Assembly (NCBI RefSeq): GCF_036057275.1
Contig: NZ_CP107945.1
Span: 4,030,001 to 4,094,000 of the forward strand
Direction: 5' to 3'
DNA from: Streptomyces sp. NBC_00390
Lineage (GTDB): Bacteria; Actinomycetota; Actinomycetes; Streptomycetales; Streptomycetaceae
DNA: 64,000 nucleotides
Both the position numbers and the translations under genes were made by a program. Shown piece by piece: positions 7,827-16,179 of this stretch (positions are counted from its first letter, which is position 1; each line of letters begins with the position of its first letter). The notes beneath the pieces are model-generated. The model had not been told where the DNA came from, did no database searches, and saw only the letters and a program-made list of their open reading frames with translations.

Positions 7827-8503
7827 GCCCGGGGACGGGGACGGGCGTGCGCCACGGCTCCGCCGCTCTCCCCGGTCCGGGTCCCGGGCAGGACACAGGC
7901 CGCCCCGGCAGCGGCATGCACCCGCAGGTCGTTCCGGAGCGCGTCCGGGGACCGTGGGAACCGTCGGTGCCGAGGGACCGCGCTCGTTTCACGGAAGGCT
8001 GCGGCGTGTGGCCGGTGCCCGGCTGCCGCTGACCGCCGCAGCCCTCCTCGGACGCCGGGACACCGCCGATGCCGGCTGTCCGTACGTCCTGTGTCATGCG
8101 TCGTCGGCCGTTGACCGTCCGACGTGCACCGCGCCTGCCCTGGTGCCGGCCGCGGGCGCGGTCCCGGTCATCGGCGGGGGACACCTCGTCCCGAGCGGGA
8201 AGCCGGGAAGCACGGTCATGCCCGGCGCCTGCCTGGTGGCGGTGATCGCCCTGCCCGGCCGGCGGACGCCGCGGGGAAGCCGAAGCGGCGAAGAACGCGG
8301 TCCAGCCGCGCGCGGCCTCCTGTGACCCTGCGCCTCGGCTCCCGCACCGGGCCGGCTCTCCTGGTGAAACACCTCCGAGGCCGCCCGCTCCCCGCCTGCT
8401 CGGCTCGCTAGGTCGACCGCTTCGCACTACACCTGAAGGGAGGCCCCTGGAGGGACCGCCCGGGAGCTTCGCGGCGCGGGTCTGCCGACGGAGGTGGTTT
8501 TCG
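7827..8503. other. 677-bp intergenic stretch without a convincing gene
   Basis: Frames are open here only because of high GC. A 123-codon frame on the plus strand (7954-8325) has no RBS and its translation looks like no family I know. Only the RBS GGAGG just upstream of 8504 is clear. It marks the boundary between the biosynthetic cluster and the signalling genes. Confidence 0.5.
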
Positions 8504-10603
8504 GTGGCGCAAGGCGGTTCCGCAGTGCCGGCGGACAAGGCGGAGGCAGCGCTGCTCGATGCCCTTTTCACCCAGTCGCCCGTAGGCCTGCACGTGCTCG
8601 ACACCGACCTCCGGGTGGTACGGATCAACACCGCCACGCAAGGCATGCAAGGCGTGCGCACGGAGGATCTGATCGGGCGGCACTTCGCCGATGCCTACGG
8701 CCTCGCCGAACCGGAGGAGAACGAAGCCCTCCTCCGCGAGGTGCTGGCCACCGGAAATCCCGTACGGGAGCACATCGTGCGGGCCCACCGCCCGGGCACT
8801 CGGGTGGAGCACTTCTACGCGGTCTCCGTCTTCCGGCTCCAGGACTCCCGCGAAACGATTCTCGGTGTCGCGCTGGCGGTGATCGACGTCACCGAACAGG
8901 TGAAGGCGCGTGCCCGTATGCGTGTGCTCGGGGTGGTGCGCGAGCGGGTGGGCCGGACGCTCGATGTGGTGGTGGCGTGCGAGGATCTCGTGGCGGCCCT
9001 CGTCCCCGCGTTCGCCGATGTCGCGATCGTGGAAGTCGTGGACGCGGTGGTACGGGGCGACGACCCGCCGCTGTCCCCCCTCCCCCGGGGCACACCGCTG
9101 CGCCGCGCCGGATTCCGCACCGCCGACCCTCACCTGCCCCAGTCACACCCGGTCGGGGACGTCCGCAGCCTCCCCGCCCCCACCCCGTTCACGCAGGCCC
9201 TGTCCGACCTGCGCCCCCGTGTGCTCACCGTGCACCCCGACCTGCCCTGGCTCGCGGCCGACCCGGATCGCGCCGAGGCGATCCGGGCGTCCGGAGCCCG
9301 GTCACTCCTCATCGCCCCGCTGACGCTGCGCGGCACCGTGCTGGGCCTGGTCAGCCTCTACCGCACCGGGCAGGCCGAGCCGTACGACGACGGCGATCTC
9401 GACTTCGCGCTGCAGCTGGCCGACCACACAGCGCTGTGCATCGACAACGCGCGCCGCTACACCCGGGAGCACACCGTCGCCTCGACGGTGCAACGCCAGC
9501 TGCTTCCCCGTCGCCCCGCTGCGCACACCGCTCTGGAAACCGCGTACATCTCCACGCCCTCCGACGGCGCGGGCGCGTGGTACGACACCATCTCCCTGTC
9601 CAGCGCCCGTACCGCGCTGGTCGTCGGGGAGGTCGCGGGCCAGGGGATCCACGCCACCGCGGCCATGGGGCAGCTGCGCACCGTGATCCGCTCGCTCGCC
9701 GGTTTCGACCTCGAGTCCGACGAACTTCTCGCGCGCCTGAACGACACCGCGGCGCAGCTCGCGGCCGAACGCGCGTCCCTGCCGCCCGGCGACCCCCTGC
9801 ACCGCGAGGCACTGACCGCCAGTTGCGTGTACGCCGTCTACGACCCGCTGACCCGCACCTGCACGGTCGCCAGCGCCGGCCACCTGGCGCCCGTCGTCGT
9901 GCATCCCGACGGCAGCACCACGATCCCCGACGTGCCGACCGGGCCGCCACTGGGCAATGTCGGGGGAAGTCCGTTCGCCACGACCCTGTTCGAGATCCCG
10001 GACGGCAGCGTCCTGGCCTTCTCCAGCTCCCCGGTCCTCACCCAGTACCTGGCGGGCCGCTCCGCTCTTCTCCGCGGCGCGTCCGCAAGCGACGGCCGTC
10101 CCCTTCAGGACGTGTGCGACGACATCCTCTACTCGCTGCCGAACGGCATGGGCTCGCATGCCACCGCGCTCCTTCTCGCCCGCACCCACCCGTTCCCGGC
10201 CGACCGCGTCGCCTCATGGCCGCTCGAAGCCGACCCCGCAGCCGTCGCCGTCGCCCGGCACCATGTCTGCGCTCAGCTCACTGCCTGGGACGTGGACGAG
10301 GAGACGGCCTTCAACACCGAACTCATGGTCAGCGAACTGGTCACCAACGCCATCCGGTACGGGAGCCCGCCGCTGGAACTCCGCCTGATCAACGACCGGG
10401 GGCTGACCTGCGAGGTCCGTGACACCAGCCCGGCCATGCCGCGCCTGCGCCATGCCCGCACGGTCGACGAGGGCGGGCGCGGCCTGTTCATCGTCGCCCA
10501 GCTCGCCCATGCGTGGGGAACGCGATACACGGCAGAGGGCAAGACCATCTGGGCCGAACAGGCACCCCCGGCGGTGTCCGGCGCAGCCGTGCGCACCGCC
10601 TGA
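8504..10603 (+). CDS. PAS-GAF-SpoIIE-like-HATPase signalling protein with degenerate phosphatase domain
   Basis: 699-residue cytoplasmic protein. Order: PAS domain (about 15-130), GAF-like domain (about 140-320), PP2C/SpoIIE-like domain (about 330-560), and a RsbW-type HATPase domain at the end with N-box SELVTNAIRYG and GGRGLFIV. Such proteins normally set an anti-anti-sigma switch by dephosphorylation and kinase action. Here the metal-binding acids of the phosphatase are replaced: GGDWYD is GAGAWYD (Ala358), GDVxGHG is GEVAGQG (Glu376), the TDG loop reads FSSSP, and the final DD is SH. It may therefore have no phosphatase activity and keep only sensing and kinase roles. The GTG start has GGAGG eight bases upstream. 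Confidence 0.9.
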   Translation: MAQGGSAVPADKAEAALLDALFTQSPVGLHVLDTDLRVVRINTATQGMQGVRTEDLIGRHFADAYGLAEPEENEALLREVLATGNPVREHIVRAHRPGTRVEHFYAVSVFRLQDSRETILGVALAVIDVTEQVKARARMRVLGVVRERVGRTLDVVVACEDLVAALVPAFADVAIVEVVDAVVRGDDPPLSPLPRGTPLRRAGFRTADPHLPQSHPVGDVRSLPAPTPFTQALSDLRPRVLTVHPDLPWLAADPDRAEAIRASGARSLLIAPLTLRGTVLGLVSLYRTGQAEPYDDGDLDFALQLADHTALCIDNARRYTREHTVASTVQRQLLPRRPAAHTALETAYISTPSDGAGAWYDTISLSSARTALVVGEVAGQGIHATAAMGQLRTVIRSLAGFDLESDELLARLNDTAAQLAAERASLPPGDPLHREALTASCVYAVYDPLTRTCTVASAGHLAPVVVHPDGSTTIPDVPTGPPLGNVGGSPFATTLFEIPDGSVLAFSSSPVLTQYLAGRSALLRGASASDGRPLQDVCDDILYSLPNGMGSHATALLLARTHPFPADRVASWPLEADPAAVAVARHHVCAQLTAWDVDEETAFNTELMVSELVTNAIRYGSPPLELRLINDRGLTCEVRDTSPAMPRLRHARTVDEGGRGLFIVAQLAHAWGTRYTAEGKTIWAEQAPPAVSGAAVRTA

Positions 10604-10609
10604 TCCCGT

Positions 10610-10635
10610 CCGCCGCGATTTCTTGTGCGCGGCGG
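10610..10635 (+). terminator. Hairpin after the SpoIIE-like gene
   Basis: CCGCCGCG (10610-10617) and CGCGGCGG (10628-10635) form a perfect 8-bp stem with a 10-base loop, beginning 6 bases after the stop codon. There is no T run, as is usual in Streptomyces. Confidence 0.55.
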
Positions 10636-10802
10636 GCCGAAGCGGTCCCCGCGGGTGCACTCTGGCAGTAGAGGCCCGGCTCCCTCACATGGGTCCGCGG
10701 CCCCGAGCCTGCTCCGTACCGCGCTGCCCGGACGGGCGGCGGGGCAGCCCCAGGCGCGTTACGCTCCGTACGCGGACACGTACCGAAGGTGAGGGAATGC
10801 CA

Positions 10803-10943
10803 ATGAGCGAGTACGCCGAGTACACCACCCCCTCGCAGGCCGAGGGCGAAGATCCCGAGTCGACCGAGGAAGTGCACCCCGACACCATGAGGACCACTCC
10901 GTCCCAGGCCGAGGGTGAGCGCGTGGCGGACGACGAAGCCTGA
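10803..10943 (+). CDS. Small acidic protein with two TTPSQAEGE repeats
   Basis: 46 residues, strongly acidic, without Cys, Lys or Trp and without a signal peptide. The nonapeptide TTPSQAEGE occurs twice (residues 8-16 and 31-39). The DNA copies differ at five synonymous positions (ACC/ACT, CCC/CCG, TCG/TCC, GGC/GGT, GAA/GAG) yet encode the same peptide, so the peptide itself appears conserved by selection. GAGG lies 8 bases before ATG 10803; an in-frame ATG at 10797 is also possible. I do not recognise the family with certainty. It could be an intrinsically disordered small protein or a substrate or tag-like peptide. It sits alone between a signalling gene and a convergent membrane protein. 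Confidence 0.65.
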   Translation: MSEYAEYTTPSQAEGEDPESTEEVHPDTMRTTPSQAEGERVADDEA

Positions 10944-11013
10944 GACCACGGCGCTGTCCGTCAGGCCCTGTGCGGACACCCCGGGATCGTGGACGCCCCG
11001 GGGCACCCGGGCA

Positions 11014-11595
11014 TCACCAGGACGTCTCGCGCACGCTCGCCCGGTCCACCGGGTCCGTCGTCGCCGTGATCTCCGAGCGGTGGCGGTCCGCGCTGAAGGT
11101 CACCGTCAGCGTCCGGGCGTCGGTCTGCGTCGTGCTGACGGTGAAGCCGCGGTTCGGGATGGCCGAGACCAGGCACACCGCGTCACTTCCGTAGCGCACG
11201 GTGGCCTTGCCGCCCGTCGACGGGATGGTGTGCACTCCGGAGCCGCCCTCGTCGCAGCCCTCGCCCGGCTGGGGGCCGGAGGCCGGCTGCGGTCCGGTGG
11301 ACGGGGTCGGCCGGGGTGCGGGGGGCGGGGCCGAGGTGCGCTCCTTCACCGGCTTCCGCGTGGGCTTCGGCGTGGTCGTGCGCTCGGCCGAGCCGCTCGG
11401 GGAGGGCTTGGCCTTCGGGGAGCGGCCGGCGGCCGGCGACGGCGAGGAGGAGAGGAAGACCGTCGGCGCCGACTGCGCGACCGTCGGCGTCGGCCTGGTC
11501 GAACCCACCACGAAATGGACCGAGACCATCACGGCCGTGACGCTGGTCGTCGTACACGACAGCCATATGAGCAAGTAGCGCAGGAGGCGGGGCAC
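11014..11595 (-). CDS. Membrane-anchored hypothetical protein with Pro/Ser-rich linker
   Basis: 193 residues. An N-terminal hydrophobic helix (about residues 5-30, RYLLIWLSCTTTSVTAVMVS) is followed by a long Pro/Ser/Thr/Lys-rich linker (about 35-105). A small C-terminal domain with two Cys (in GEGCDEGG and SDAVCLVSAI) could form a disulphide outside the cell. No family recognised. It is divergent from the response regulator at 11632, with only 36 bases between the two starts, so the promoters overlap. A role as an extracytoplasmic partner of the two-component system is possible but not shown. Confidence 0.75.
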   Translation of the reverse strand: MPRLLRYLLIWLSCTTTSVTAVMVSVHFVVGSTRPTPTVAQSAPTVFLSSSPSPAAGRSPKAKPSPSGSAERTTTPKPTRKPVKERTSAPPPAPRPTPSTGPQPASGPQPGEGCDEGGSGVHTIPSTGGKATVRYGSDAVCLVSAIPNRGFTVSTTQTDARTLTVTFSADRHRSEITATTDPVDRASVRETSW

Positions 11596-11617
11596 GACAC
11601 CATAGTGGCGGACCGGC

Positions 11618-11623
11618 TAACGT
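11618..11623 (+). promoter_or_regulatory. Candidate -10 box TAACGT for the response regulator
   Basis: TAACGT ends 8 bases before the ATG at 11632, giving a very short or absent leader. No Shine-Dalgarno site is seen in CGTGCCTGCCC just before the start. Confidence 0.35.
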
Positions 11624-11631
11624 GCCTGCCC

Positions 11632-12318
11632 ATGGCCTCCGTCCTCGTCGTCGAAGACGACCCCGTGATCCGAGGCGCGCTGATAGAGATACTCACCGCG
11701 CACGGCTACGGGGTGCGTACCGCTTCCCAGGGTTTCGAGGCACTGCGCGAAATCACCCAGTGCCCGCCCGATGTCGTCGTGCTCGACCTCGGGCTGCCCG
11801 ATCTCGACGGGCTCGACGTGCTGCGGATGATCCGGGGCATCTCACGGGTCCCGGTGCTGGTCGCCACGGCACGCGACGACGACACGGAGATCATCAAGCT
11901 GCTCAACGCCGGTGCGGACGACTACATGGTCAAGCCGTTCTCGGGCGGTCAGCTCGACGCCCGGCTCCAGGCGGTGCTGCGGCGGGCGGGCCCGGCGGAC
12001 GAGCGGGCCCGGCAGCCGGTGGTGCACGTCGGCGACCTGCGCATCGATCCGCTGGCCCGTACCGCCCAGCTCGCCGGGCGCGAACTGACGCTCACCCGGC
12101 GGGAGTTCGACCTGCTCGCCTATCTCGCGGCCAACGCCGACCAGGTCGTCTCACGGCGGCGCATACTCGCCGACGTGTGGCAGCAGCCGTACCTGGAGGA
12201 CCAGACGGTCGACGTCCATCTGTCGGCGCTGCGCCGCAAGCTCGGCGAACGGGCGGCGCGGCCCCGCTATCTCCACACCGTGCGGGGCATCGGGATCAAA
12301 CTGGTCTCCTCGGTATGA
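11632..12318 (+). CDS. OmpR/PhoB-type response regulator
   Basis: 228 residues. The receiver domain has acid pocket D9-D10, phosphorylation site D52 (VVVLDLGLPDLDG) and the Lys in YMVKPF. The C-terminal winged helix (about 135-228) is of OmpR type, with LTLTRREFDLLAYLAAN and VDVHLSALRRKLGE, ending in RYLHTVRGIGIKL. It is a DNA-binding transcription factor activated by the kinase whose ATG overlaps its stop by 4 bases. Target genes are unknown; the divergent membrane protein is a natural candidate. Confidence 0.95.
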   Translation: MASVLVVEDDPVIRGALIEILTAHGYGVRTASQGFEALREITQCPPDVVVLDLGLPDLDGLDVLRMIRGISRVPVLVATARDDDTEIIKLLNAGADDYMVKPFSGGQLDARLQAVLRRAGPADERARQPVVHVGDLRIDPLARTAQLAGRELTLTRREFDLLAYLAANADQVVSRRRILADVWQQPYLEDQTVDVHLSALRRKLGERAARPRYLHTVRGIGIKLVSSV

Positions 12319-13616
12319 GACGCGCACTCGCGGGGATCGCGCTCGCCGTGACGACGATGGTCGCGCTGTCCTTTCTCATCCCTCTCGCCCTGCTCGTGCG
12401 CGACCAGGCCCGCGACCGGGCCACCACCGCCGCCGTGCAGCGCGCGGCGGCCCTCTCGCCGGTCCTCGCGCTCACCACCCGGCCGGCCGATGTGCAACAG
12501 GCGGTGGCAGGCCTCGACTCGGCCGATCAGCTGGCCGTACGGCTGCCGGACGGCCGGCTGATCGGGTCGCTGCACGCGCCGTCCGACGCGCTGCAGCGCG
12601 CGGTGCGCAAGCGGGAGACGCTGGCCATGGACACGGCCGGGGGCTGGGTGTACCTCCAGCCCGTCGTCCTCGCCCAGGACCGGGTCGCGGTCGTCGAGGC
12701 GTACGTGCCCGGCGCGGACCTGACCCGCGGAGTGTGGGTCTCCTGGGGCGTCATGTCGCTGCTGGCGCTGGGGCTGGTGGGCGGGTCGGTGCTGGTCGCC
12801 GACCGGCTGGGGGCCCGGGTCGTGCGGTCCTCCCGCAGTCTGTCGCGGGCGTCGCTGGCGCTGGGCACGGGGGACCTCGAGGTACGGGTGGAGCCGGCCG
12901 GCCCGCCGGAACTGAAAGAGGCGGGCGCCGCGTTCAACACGATGGCCGACCGGGTGGTGCAGCTGCTCGCGATCGAACGGGAGATGGTGGCCGACCTGTC
13001 CCACCGGCTGCGGACCCCGCTGACCGCGCTGCACCTGGAGGCGGAGCTCATGGGCACCTCGCCCGGTGCACGGCGGATCAACGACGCCGTGGTGCAGCTG
13101 GAGACCGAGCTGGACTCGATCATCACCGCTGCCCGGACCCCGCTGGCCGCGGGCCCGGCCGCCGGTGCCGCCGGGACGGGGTCCTGCGAGGTGGCTGAGG
13201 TGGTGGCGCTGCGGCTGGACTTCTGGTCGGTGCTCGCCGCCCAGCAGGAGCGGCCGTACGAGCGGTCCTTCACGCCGAGGCCGACGCCGGTGCGGTTCCC
13301 CGAGGACGAGCTGGCCGCCGTCATCGACGCCCTGATAGGCAACGTCTTCCGGCACACCCCGCAGGGCACGGCCTTCGCCGTACGGGTGGAGCGCACCGAC
13401 CGGCATGTGCTGCTGACGGTGGACGACGCGGGCCCGGGGATCGCCGATCCCGAGAGCGCGCCCGCCCGCAAGGCCGGTGTCGTCGGCTCCACCGGGCTCG
13501 GCCTGGACATCGTGGCGCGGGCCGCCCGTACCGCCGACGGACATCTGGAGATCGGCCGCGCGCCCATGGGAGGCGCACGGGTACGGGTCGCTCTCGCGCT
13601 GACCGAGTCCCGCTGA
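12315..13616 (+). CDS. Sensor histidine kinase
   Basis: 433 residues. A TM helix near residues 5-28, an extracytoplasmic sensor loop, a second TM helix (VWVSWGVMSLLALGLVGGSV), a HAMP domain, then the phosphoacceptor box SHRLRTPLTAL. The catalytic domain has N-box DALIGNVFRHT, G1 DDAGPGI and G2 TGLGLDIV. The H-box has Arg where Glu is common (SHRLRTPL), a variation seen in actinomycete kinases. It overlaps the response regulator stop as ATGA and is its partner. The TCCCGCTGA covering the stop is repeated twice within the next 40 bases. Confidence 0.95.
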   Translation: MRRALAGIALAVTTMVALSFLIPLALLVRDQARDRATTAAVQRAAALSPVLALTTRPADVQQAVAGLDSADQLAVRLPDGRLIGSLHAPSDALQRAVRKRETLAMDTAGGWVYLQPVVLAQDRVAVVEAYVPGADLTRGVWVSWGVMSLLALGLVGGSVLVADRLGARVVRSSRSLSRASLALGTGDLEVRVEPAGPPELKEAGAAFNTMADRVVQLLAIEREMVADLSHRLRTPLTALHLEAELMGTSPGARRINDAVVQLETELDSIITAARTPLAAGPAAGAAGTGSCEVAEVVALRLDFWSVLAAQQERPYERSFTPRPTPVRFPEDELAAVIDALIGNVFRHTPQGTAFAVRVERTDRHVLLTVDDAGPGIADPESAPARKAGVVGSTGLGLDIVARAARTADGHLEIGRAPMGGARVRVALALTESR

Positions 13617-13727
13617 TCCGGTCCCGCTGACGCAACCCCACTGAATCCCGCTGAGTCGGTCACGCCGACGCAGCCCCGCGGGCGGAGTTCTGTGGACGGC
13701 GTCGGGGCGGAAGCGGGCCGTCCGGTG

Positions 13728-13733
13728 TAGCTT
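13728..13733 (+). promoter_or_regulatory. Candidate -10 box TAGCTT, leaderless start
   Basis: TAGCTT ends 6 bases before ATG 13740. No RBS is visible, so the mRNA probably starts at the AUG. Confidence 0.4.
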
Positions 13734-13739
13734 CCTGGC

Positions 13740-14777
13740 ATGGACACGTCTGACAGAGCCTGCGTGGGCCCCCGCATCACCCTGCCCCGCGCACGATGGC
13801 TGCTTCTGGCGCTCTGCCTCCTTCTGGCCTGCACCCCGCTGACGGTCGCCGCCGCGGACAACTCCGGCTCGCACACGGCCCGGACGGCCGCGCAGGCGCG
13901 CTGGGGCGACAAGCGGCTCGACGAGGTGACCATGCTGGCCACGCACAACGCGTTCACCAACTACGAGGACGCACGGTGGTCGTCGGTCAGCCAGGCCGAG
14001 TCGGTGCAAGGCCAGCTCGACCGCGGCGTACGCGGCCTGATGCTGGACACGCACTGGTACGAGCGCAGCACCTGGCTGTGCGTCATCAGCTTCGGCAGCG
14101 ACTGCTATCCGAGTGACGTGTATCTGTGCCACGGCGGATGCAAGACCTTCGCCGGGATCACATACGCCCTGCCGCGCCAGTCGTTCCACCGGACGATGCA
14201 GACGGTCGTGGACTTCCTGAACGCCCATCCGCAGGAAGTGGTGACGATCTTCCTCGAGGACTACACGACCGCCGGACAGCTCGGGCAGTCACTGAACAAG
14301 GTCCGCGGTCTGCAGGAACTGCTCTTCCGGCCCGACGTCGCGGGCGTCCGCGAGCACGGCTGGCCGAAGGTCGCCGACATGGTGACGGCGAACAAGCGAC
14401 TGCTGCTCTTCTCCGGCGACTTTGGCCGGGAGAGCTTCGGCGTGATGAACGAACGGGACTGGACGGTGTCGAACTACTGGAGCCTCGGCGACCTCGGCAA
14501 CGACGTGGCCTGCACCAGCAGATGGGGCGACATCCCGCTCGACCGCAAGGAACCGGGCTTCAACAGGCTGTTCGTGATGAGCCACTTCCGCAATGTGCCG
14601 ACGATCCTGACCGCGGCGACGGACAACGGCTCCAAGCTGCGCGACCGGATCGCCCAGCAGTGCCGGCCGGCGGCGGGCGGGCGGAATCCGAACGTCGTGG
14701 CCGTCGACTTCCACCAGCGGTCCGACGGCAGCGGTCACACCCCGCGGTCCATCGTCGAGGAGCTCAACTCCCGCTGA
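13740..14777 (+). CDS. Secreted phosphatidylinositol-specific phospholipase C X-domain protein
   Basis: 345 residues. A signal peptide (positively charged start, hydrophobic 19-34, Ala-rich cleavage region near 39) is followed by a PI-PLC X-like domain. Two catalytic-type histidines are visible: H69 in ATHNAF and H131 in LCHGGCK. LMLDTHWY and FLEDYT carry acids typical of the metal-independent bacterial enzymes. Exported Streptomyces members of this superfamily cleave phosphodiesters, often phosphatidylinositol. The exact substrate is unknown. The stop lies 4 bases from the stop of the convergent CAP-domain gene. Confidence 0.85.
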   Translation: MDTSDRACVGPRITLPRARWLLLALCLLLACTPLTVAAADNSGSHTARTAAQARWGDKRLDEVTMLATHNAFTNYEDARWSSVSQAESVQGQLDRGVRGLMLDTHWYERSTWLCVISFGSDCYPSDVYLCHGGCKTFAGITYALPRQSFHRTMQTVVDFLNAHPQEVVTIFLEDYTTAGQLGQSLNKVRGLQELLFRPDVAGVREHGWPKVADMVTANKRLLLFSGDFGRESFGVMNERDWTVSNYWSLGDLGNDVACTSRWGDIPLDRKEPGFNRLFVMSHFRNVPTILTAATDNGSKLRDRIAQQCRPAAGGRNPNVVAVDFHQRSDGSGHTPRSIVEELNSR

Positions 14778-14781
14778 ACTC

Positions 14782-15609
14782 TCAGCGGGAGGCCCCGAAG
14801 TTCTGGGTCCACCACGGGCCGCCGTCCCCGGAGTGCAGGCCGACGCCTATCTCCTTGAAGGAGCAGTTGAGTATGTTCGCCCGGTGGCCGGGGCTGTTCA
14901 TCCACGCGTCCATCACGGCAGCCGCGTCGGACTGGCCCCGGGCGATGTTCTCGCCGAGCGTGGACCAGGCGTAGCCGGCCGCCTCCACCCGGGTGGTCAT
15001 GGTGGAACCGTCCGGACCGGTGTGGGACATCACGCCGCTGCGGGCCATGACATCGCTGTAGTCCTCGGCGGCCCGGGTGAGCCTCGCGTTCGCGGTCAGC
15101 GGCGAGCATCCGGCCGCCGCGCGCTCCTTGTTGACCAGCGTGATCACCTCGGCGGTCTCGCTGTCCGAGGCGCCCCCGGATCCGCTGCCCGAGCCCCCGC
15201 CGGAAGCCGGCTTGTCGGAACCGCCGCCGGACGCCGGCCTCGTGCCGGTACCGGCCTTCTGCTGCACCTTCTGGGAGGGGGTCGCACTCGCCGTCCGCGT
15301 CGGCTTGGCGGGCCTGGAGGCGGACTTGCTCGGCTTGGCACTCGCGCTGGGGCTCGCCGAGGCGGAGGGTGAGGGGGAATCGCTGCTCGCCCCCGCGTCG
15401 GGGAGCTCGACCGCCGGGACGTCGGCGGCATTCGTCTCCACCCGGTCCCCACGGCCGTCCGCGTCATCGCCGTCGACGGCGAGGGTGAACCCGAGACCCG
15501 CGACCACCGAGAGCGCTCCGGCTCCCAGTACGACGTTGCGCAGCCGCAGCCCGCCCTTGCGGCGGGCGTGCGAGCGGGACGTTCTGCGGGCGGCTCGGTG
15601 GGAACTCAT
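14782..15609 (-). CDS. Membrane-anchored CAP (SCP/PR1) domain protein
   Basis: 275 residues. A short basic N terminus and one TM segment (VVLGAGALSVVAGLGFTLAV, about 27-46) lead into a long Ser/Pro/Lys/Ala linker, then a Ser/Gly stretch and a C-terminal CAP domain (about 150-275). CAP markers visible: MSHTGPDGS, LGENIARGQ, WMNSPGHRANIL and GVGLHSGDGGPWWTQNF. The family is extracellular; many bacterial members have unknown function in cell-wall or stress settings. A stable hairpin lies in the upstream leader. Length and layout are usual for Streptomyces. Confidence 0.9.
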   Translation of the reverse strand: MSSHRAARRTSRSHARRKGGLRLRNVVLGAGALSVVAGLGFTLAVDGDDADGRGDRVETNAADVPAVELPDAGASSDSPSPSASASPSASAKPSKSASRPAKPTRTASATPSQKVQQKAGTGTRPASGGGSDKPASGGGSGSGSGGASDSETAEVITLVNKERAAAGCSPLTANARLTRAAEDYSDVMARSGVMSHTGPDGSTMTTRVEAAGYAWSTLGENIARGQSDAAAVMDAWMNSPGHRANILNCSFKEIGVGLHSGDGGPWWTQNFGASR

Positions 15610-15642
15610 GCGTACGGCACCTCGGGAGAGACAGAAGCGGGC

Positions 15643-15677
15643 GATCCCGGGGGGCGCGCGAAGCGCCCACCGGGATC
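15643..15677 (-). promoter_or_regulatory. Nested inverted repeat in the leader of the CAP-domain gene
   Basis: GATCCCGG (15643-15650) pairs with CCGGGATC (15670-15677), and inside it GGGCGC pairs with GCGCCC. It lies 34 bases upstream of the start codon at 15609. A TAGGCT -10-like box occurs further upstream at about 15693-15698 (minus strand), so the hairpin would be in the transcript. I could not match it to a known riboswitch. Confidence 0.5.
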
Positions 15678-15698
15678 ACGTGGGGGTAACGGAAGCCT

Positions 15699-16179
15699 AT
15701 GCCGGGACGGGGCGGTGCAGGCATTCCCGGCCGTTTCTTCAAGAAGCCATAAGAAACCCTTCAAGCGCAGGGCAGACAGCCCGCGCGGCTGTGGATCACG
15801 CTCCTGCCGCGAGAGAAAGTTCACTTCACGGAATCCGGTACGGAACGTTATGAAACGCCGCGAAACGGGCCCTGATGGAAGTCGAGTTCGATGGCGCCCC
15901 GGCAGACTCCGGCGCCGGTCCGACAGCTGACGGAGTGTCATATCTACGACGGAGGCAACGACTTGAGGTTTCCGGTGCGCAGCTCGACGAGGAGGCCGTC
16001 CCTGCCTGCCGCTGCGACGGCTCCGCCGCCCGCGGGTTGCGGGACGCGCGGCGGCACCGAAGGCCCCCGCCGGGTGGAACCCCTCGCTTCCTTCCGGCGA
16101 TCGCACGGCGGTGGCGCTCGCGGGGCGTAACAATGGGGTGTGGGGCACGCCTGTCGCCGTGGAGAGGCGGGACGAACGC
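15699..16179. other. Intergenic region between CAP-domain and PP2C genes
   Basis: About 480 bases with no credible reading frame on either strand. It is slightly less GC-rich than the flanks (for example TTTCTTCAAGAAGCCATAAG near 15734-15753) and contains a TAACAAT box near 16127 that could serve the PP2C gene. Confidence 0.5.

Noticed and set aside
7954-8325. 123-codon plus-strand frame in the gap after the GTP cyclohydrolase gene
   Set aside because: No RBS, no domain and atypical composition; probably chance.
13608-13654. TCCCGCTGA repeated three times around the kinase stop codon
   Set aside because: Irregular spacing and no symmetry; probably local slippage and not a functional element.
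12267-14228. 653-codon minus-strand frame
   Set aside because: Antisense to the sensor kinase and PI-PLC genes; no recognisable domain.
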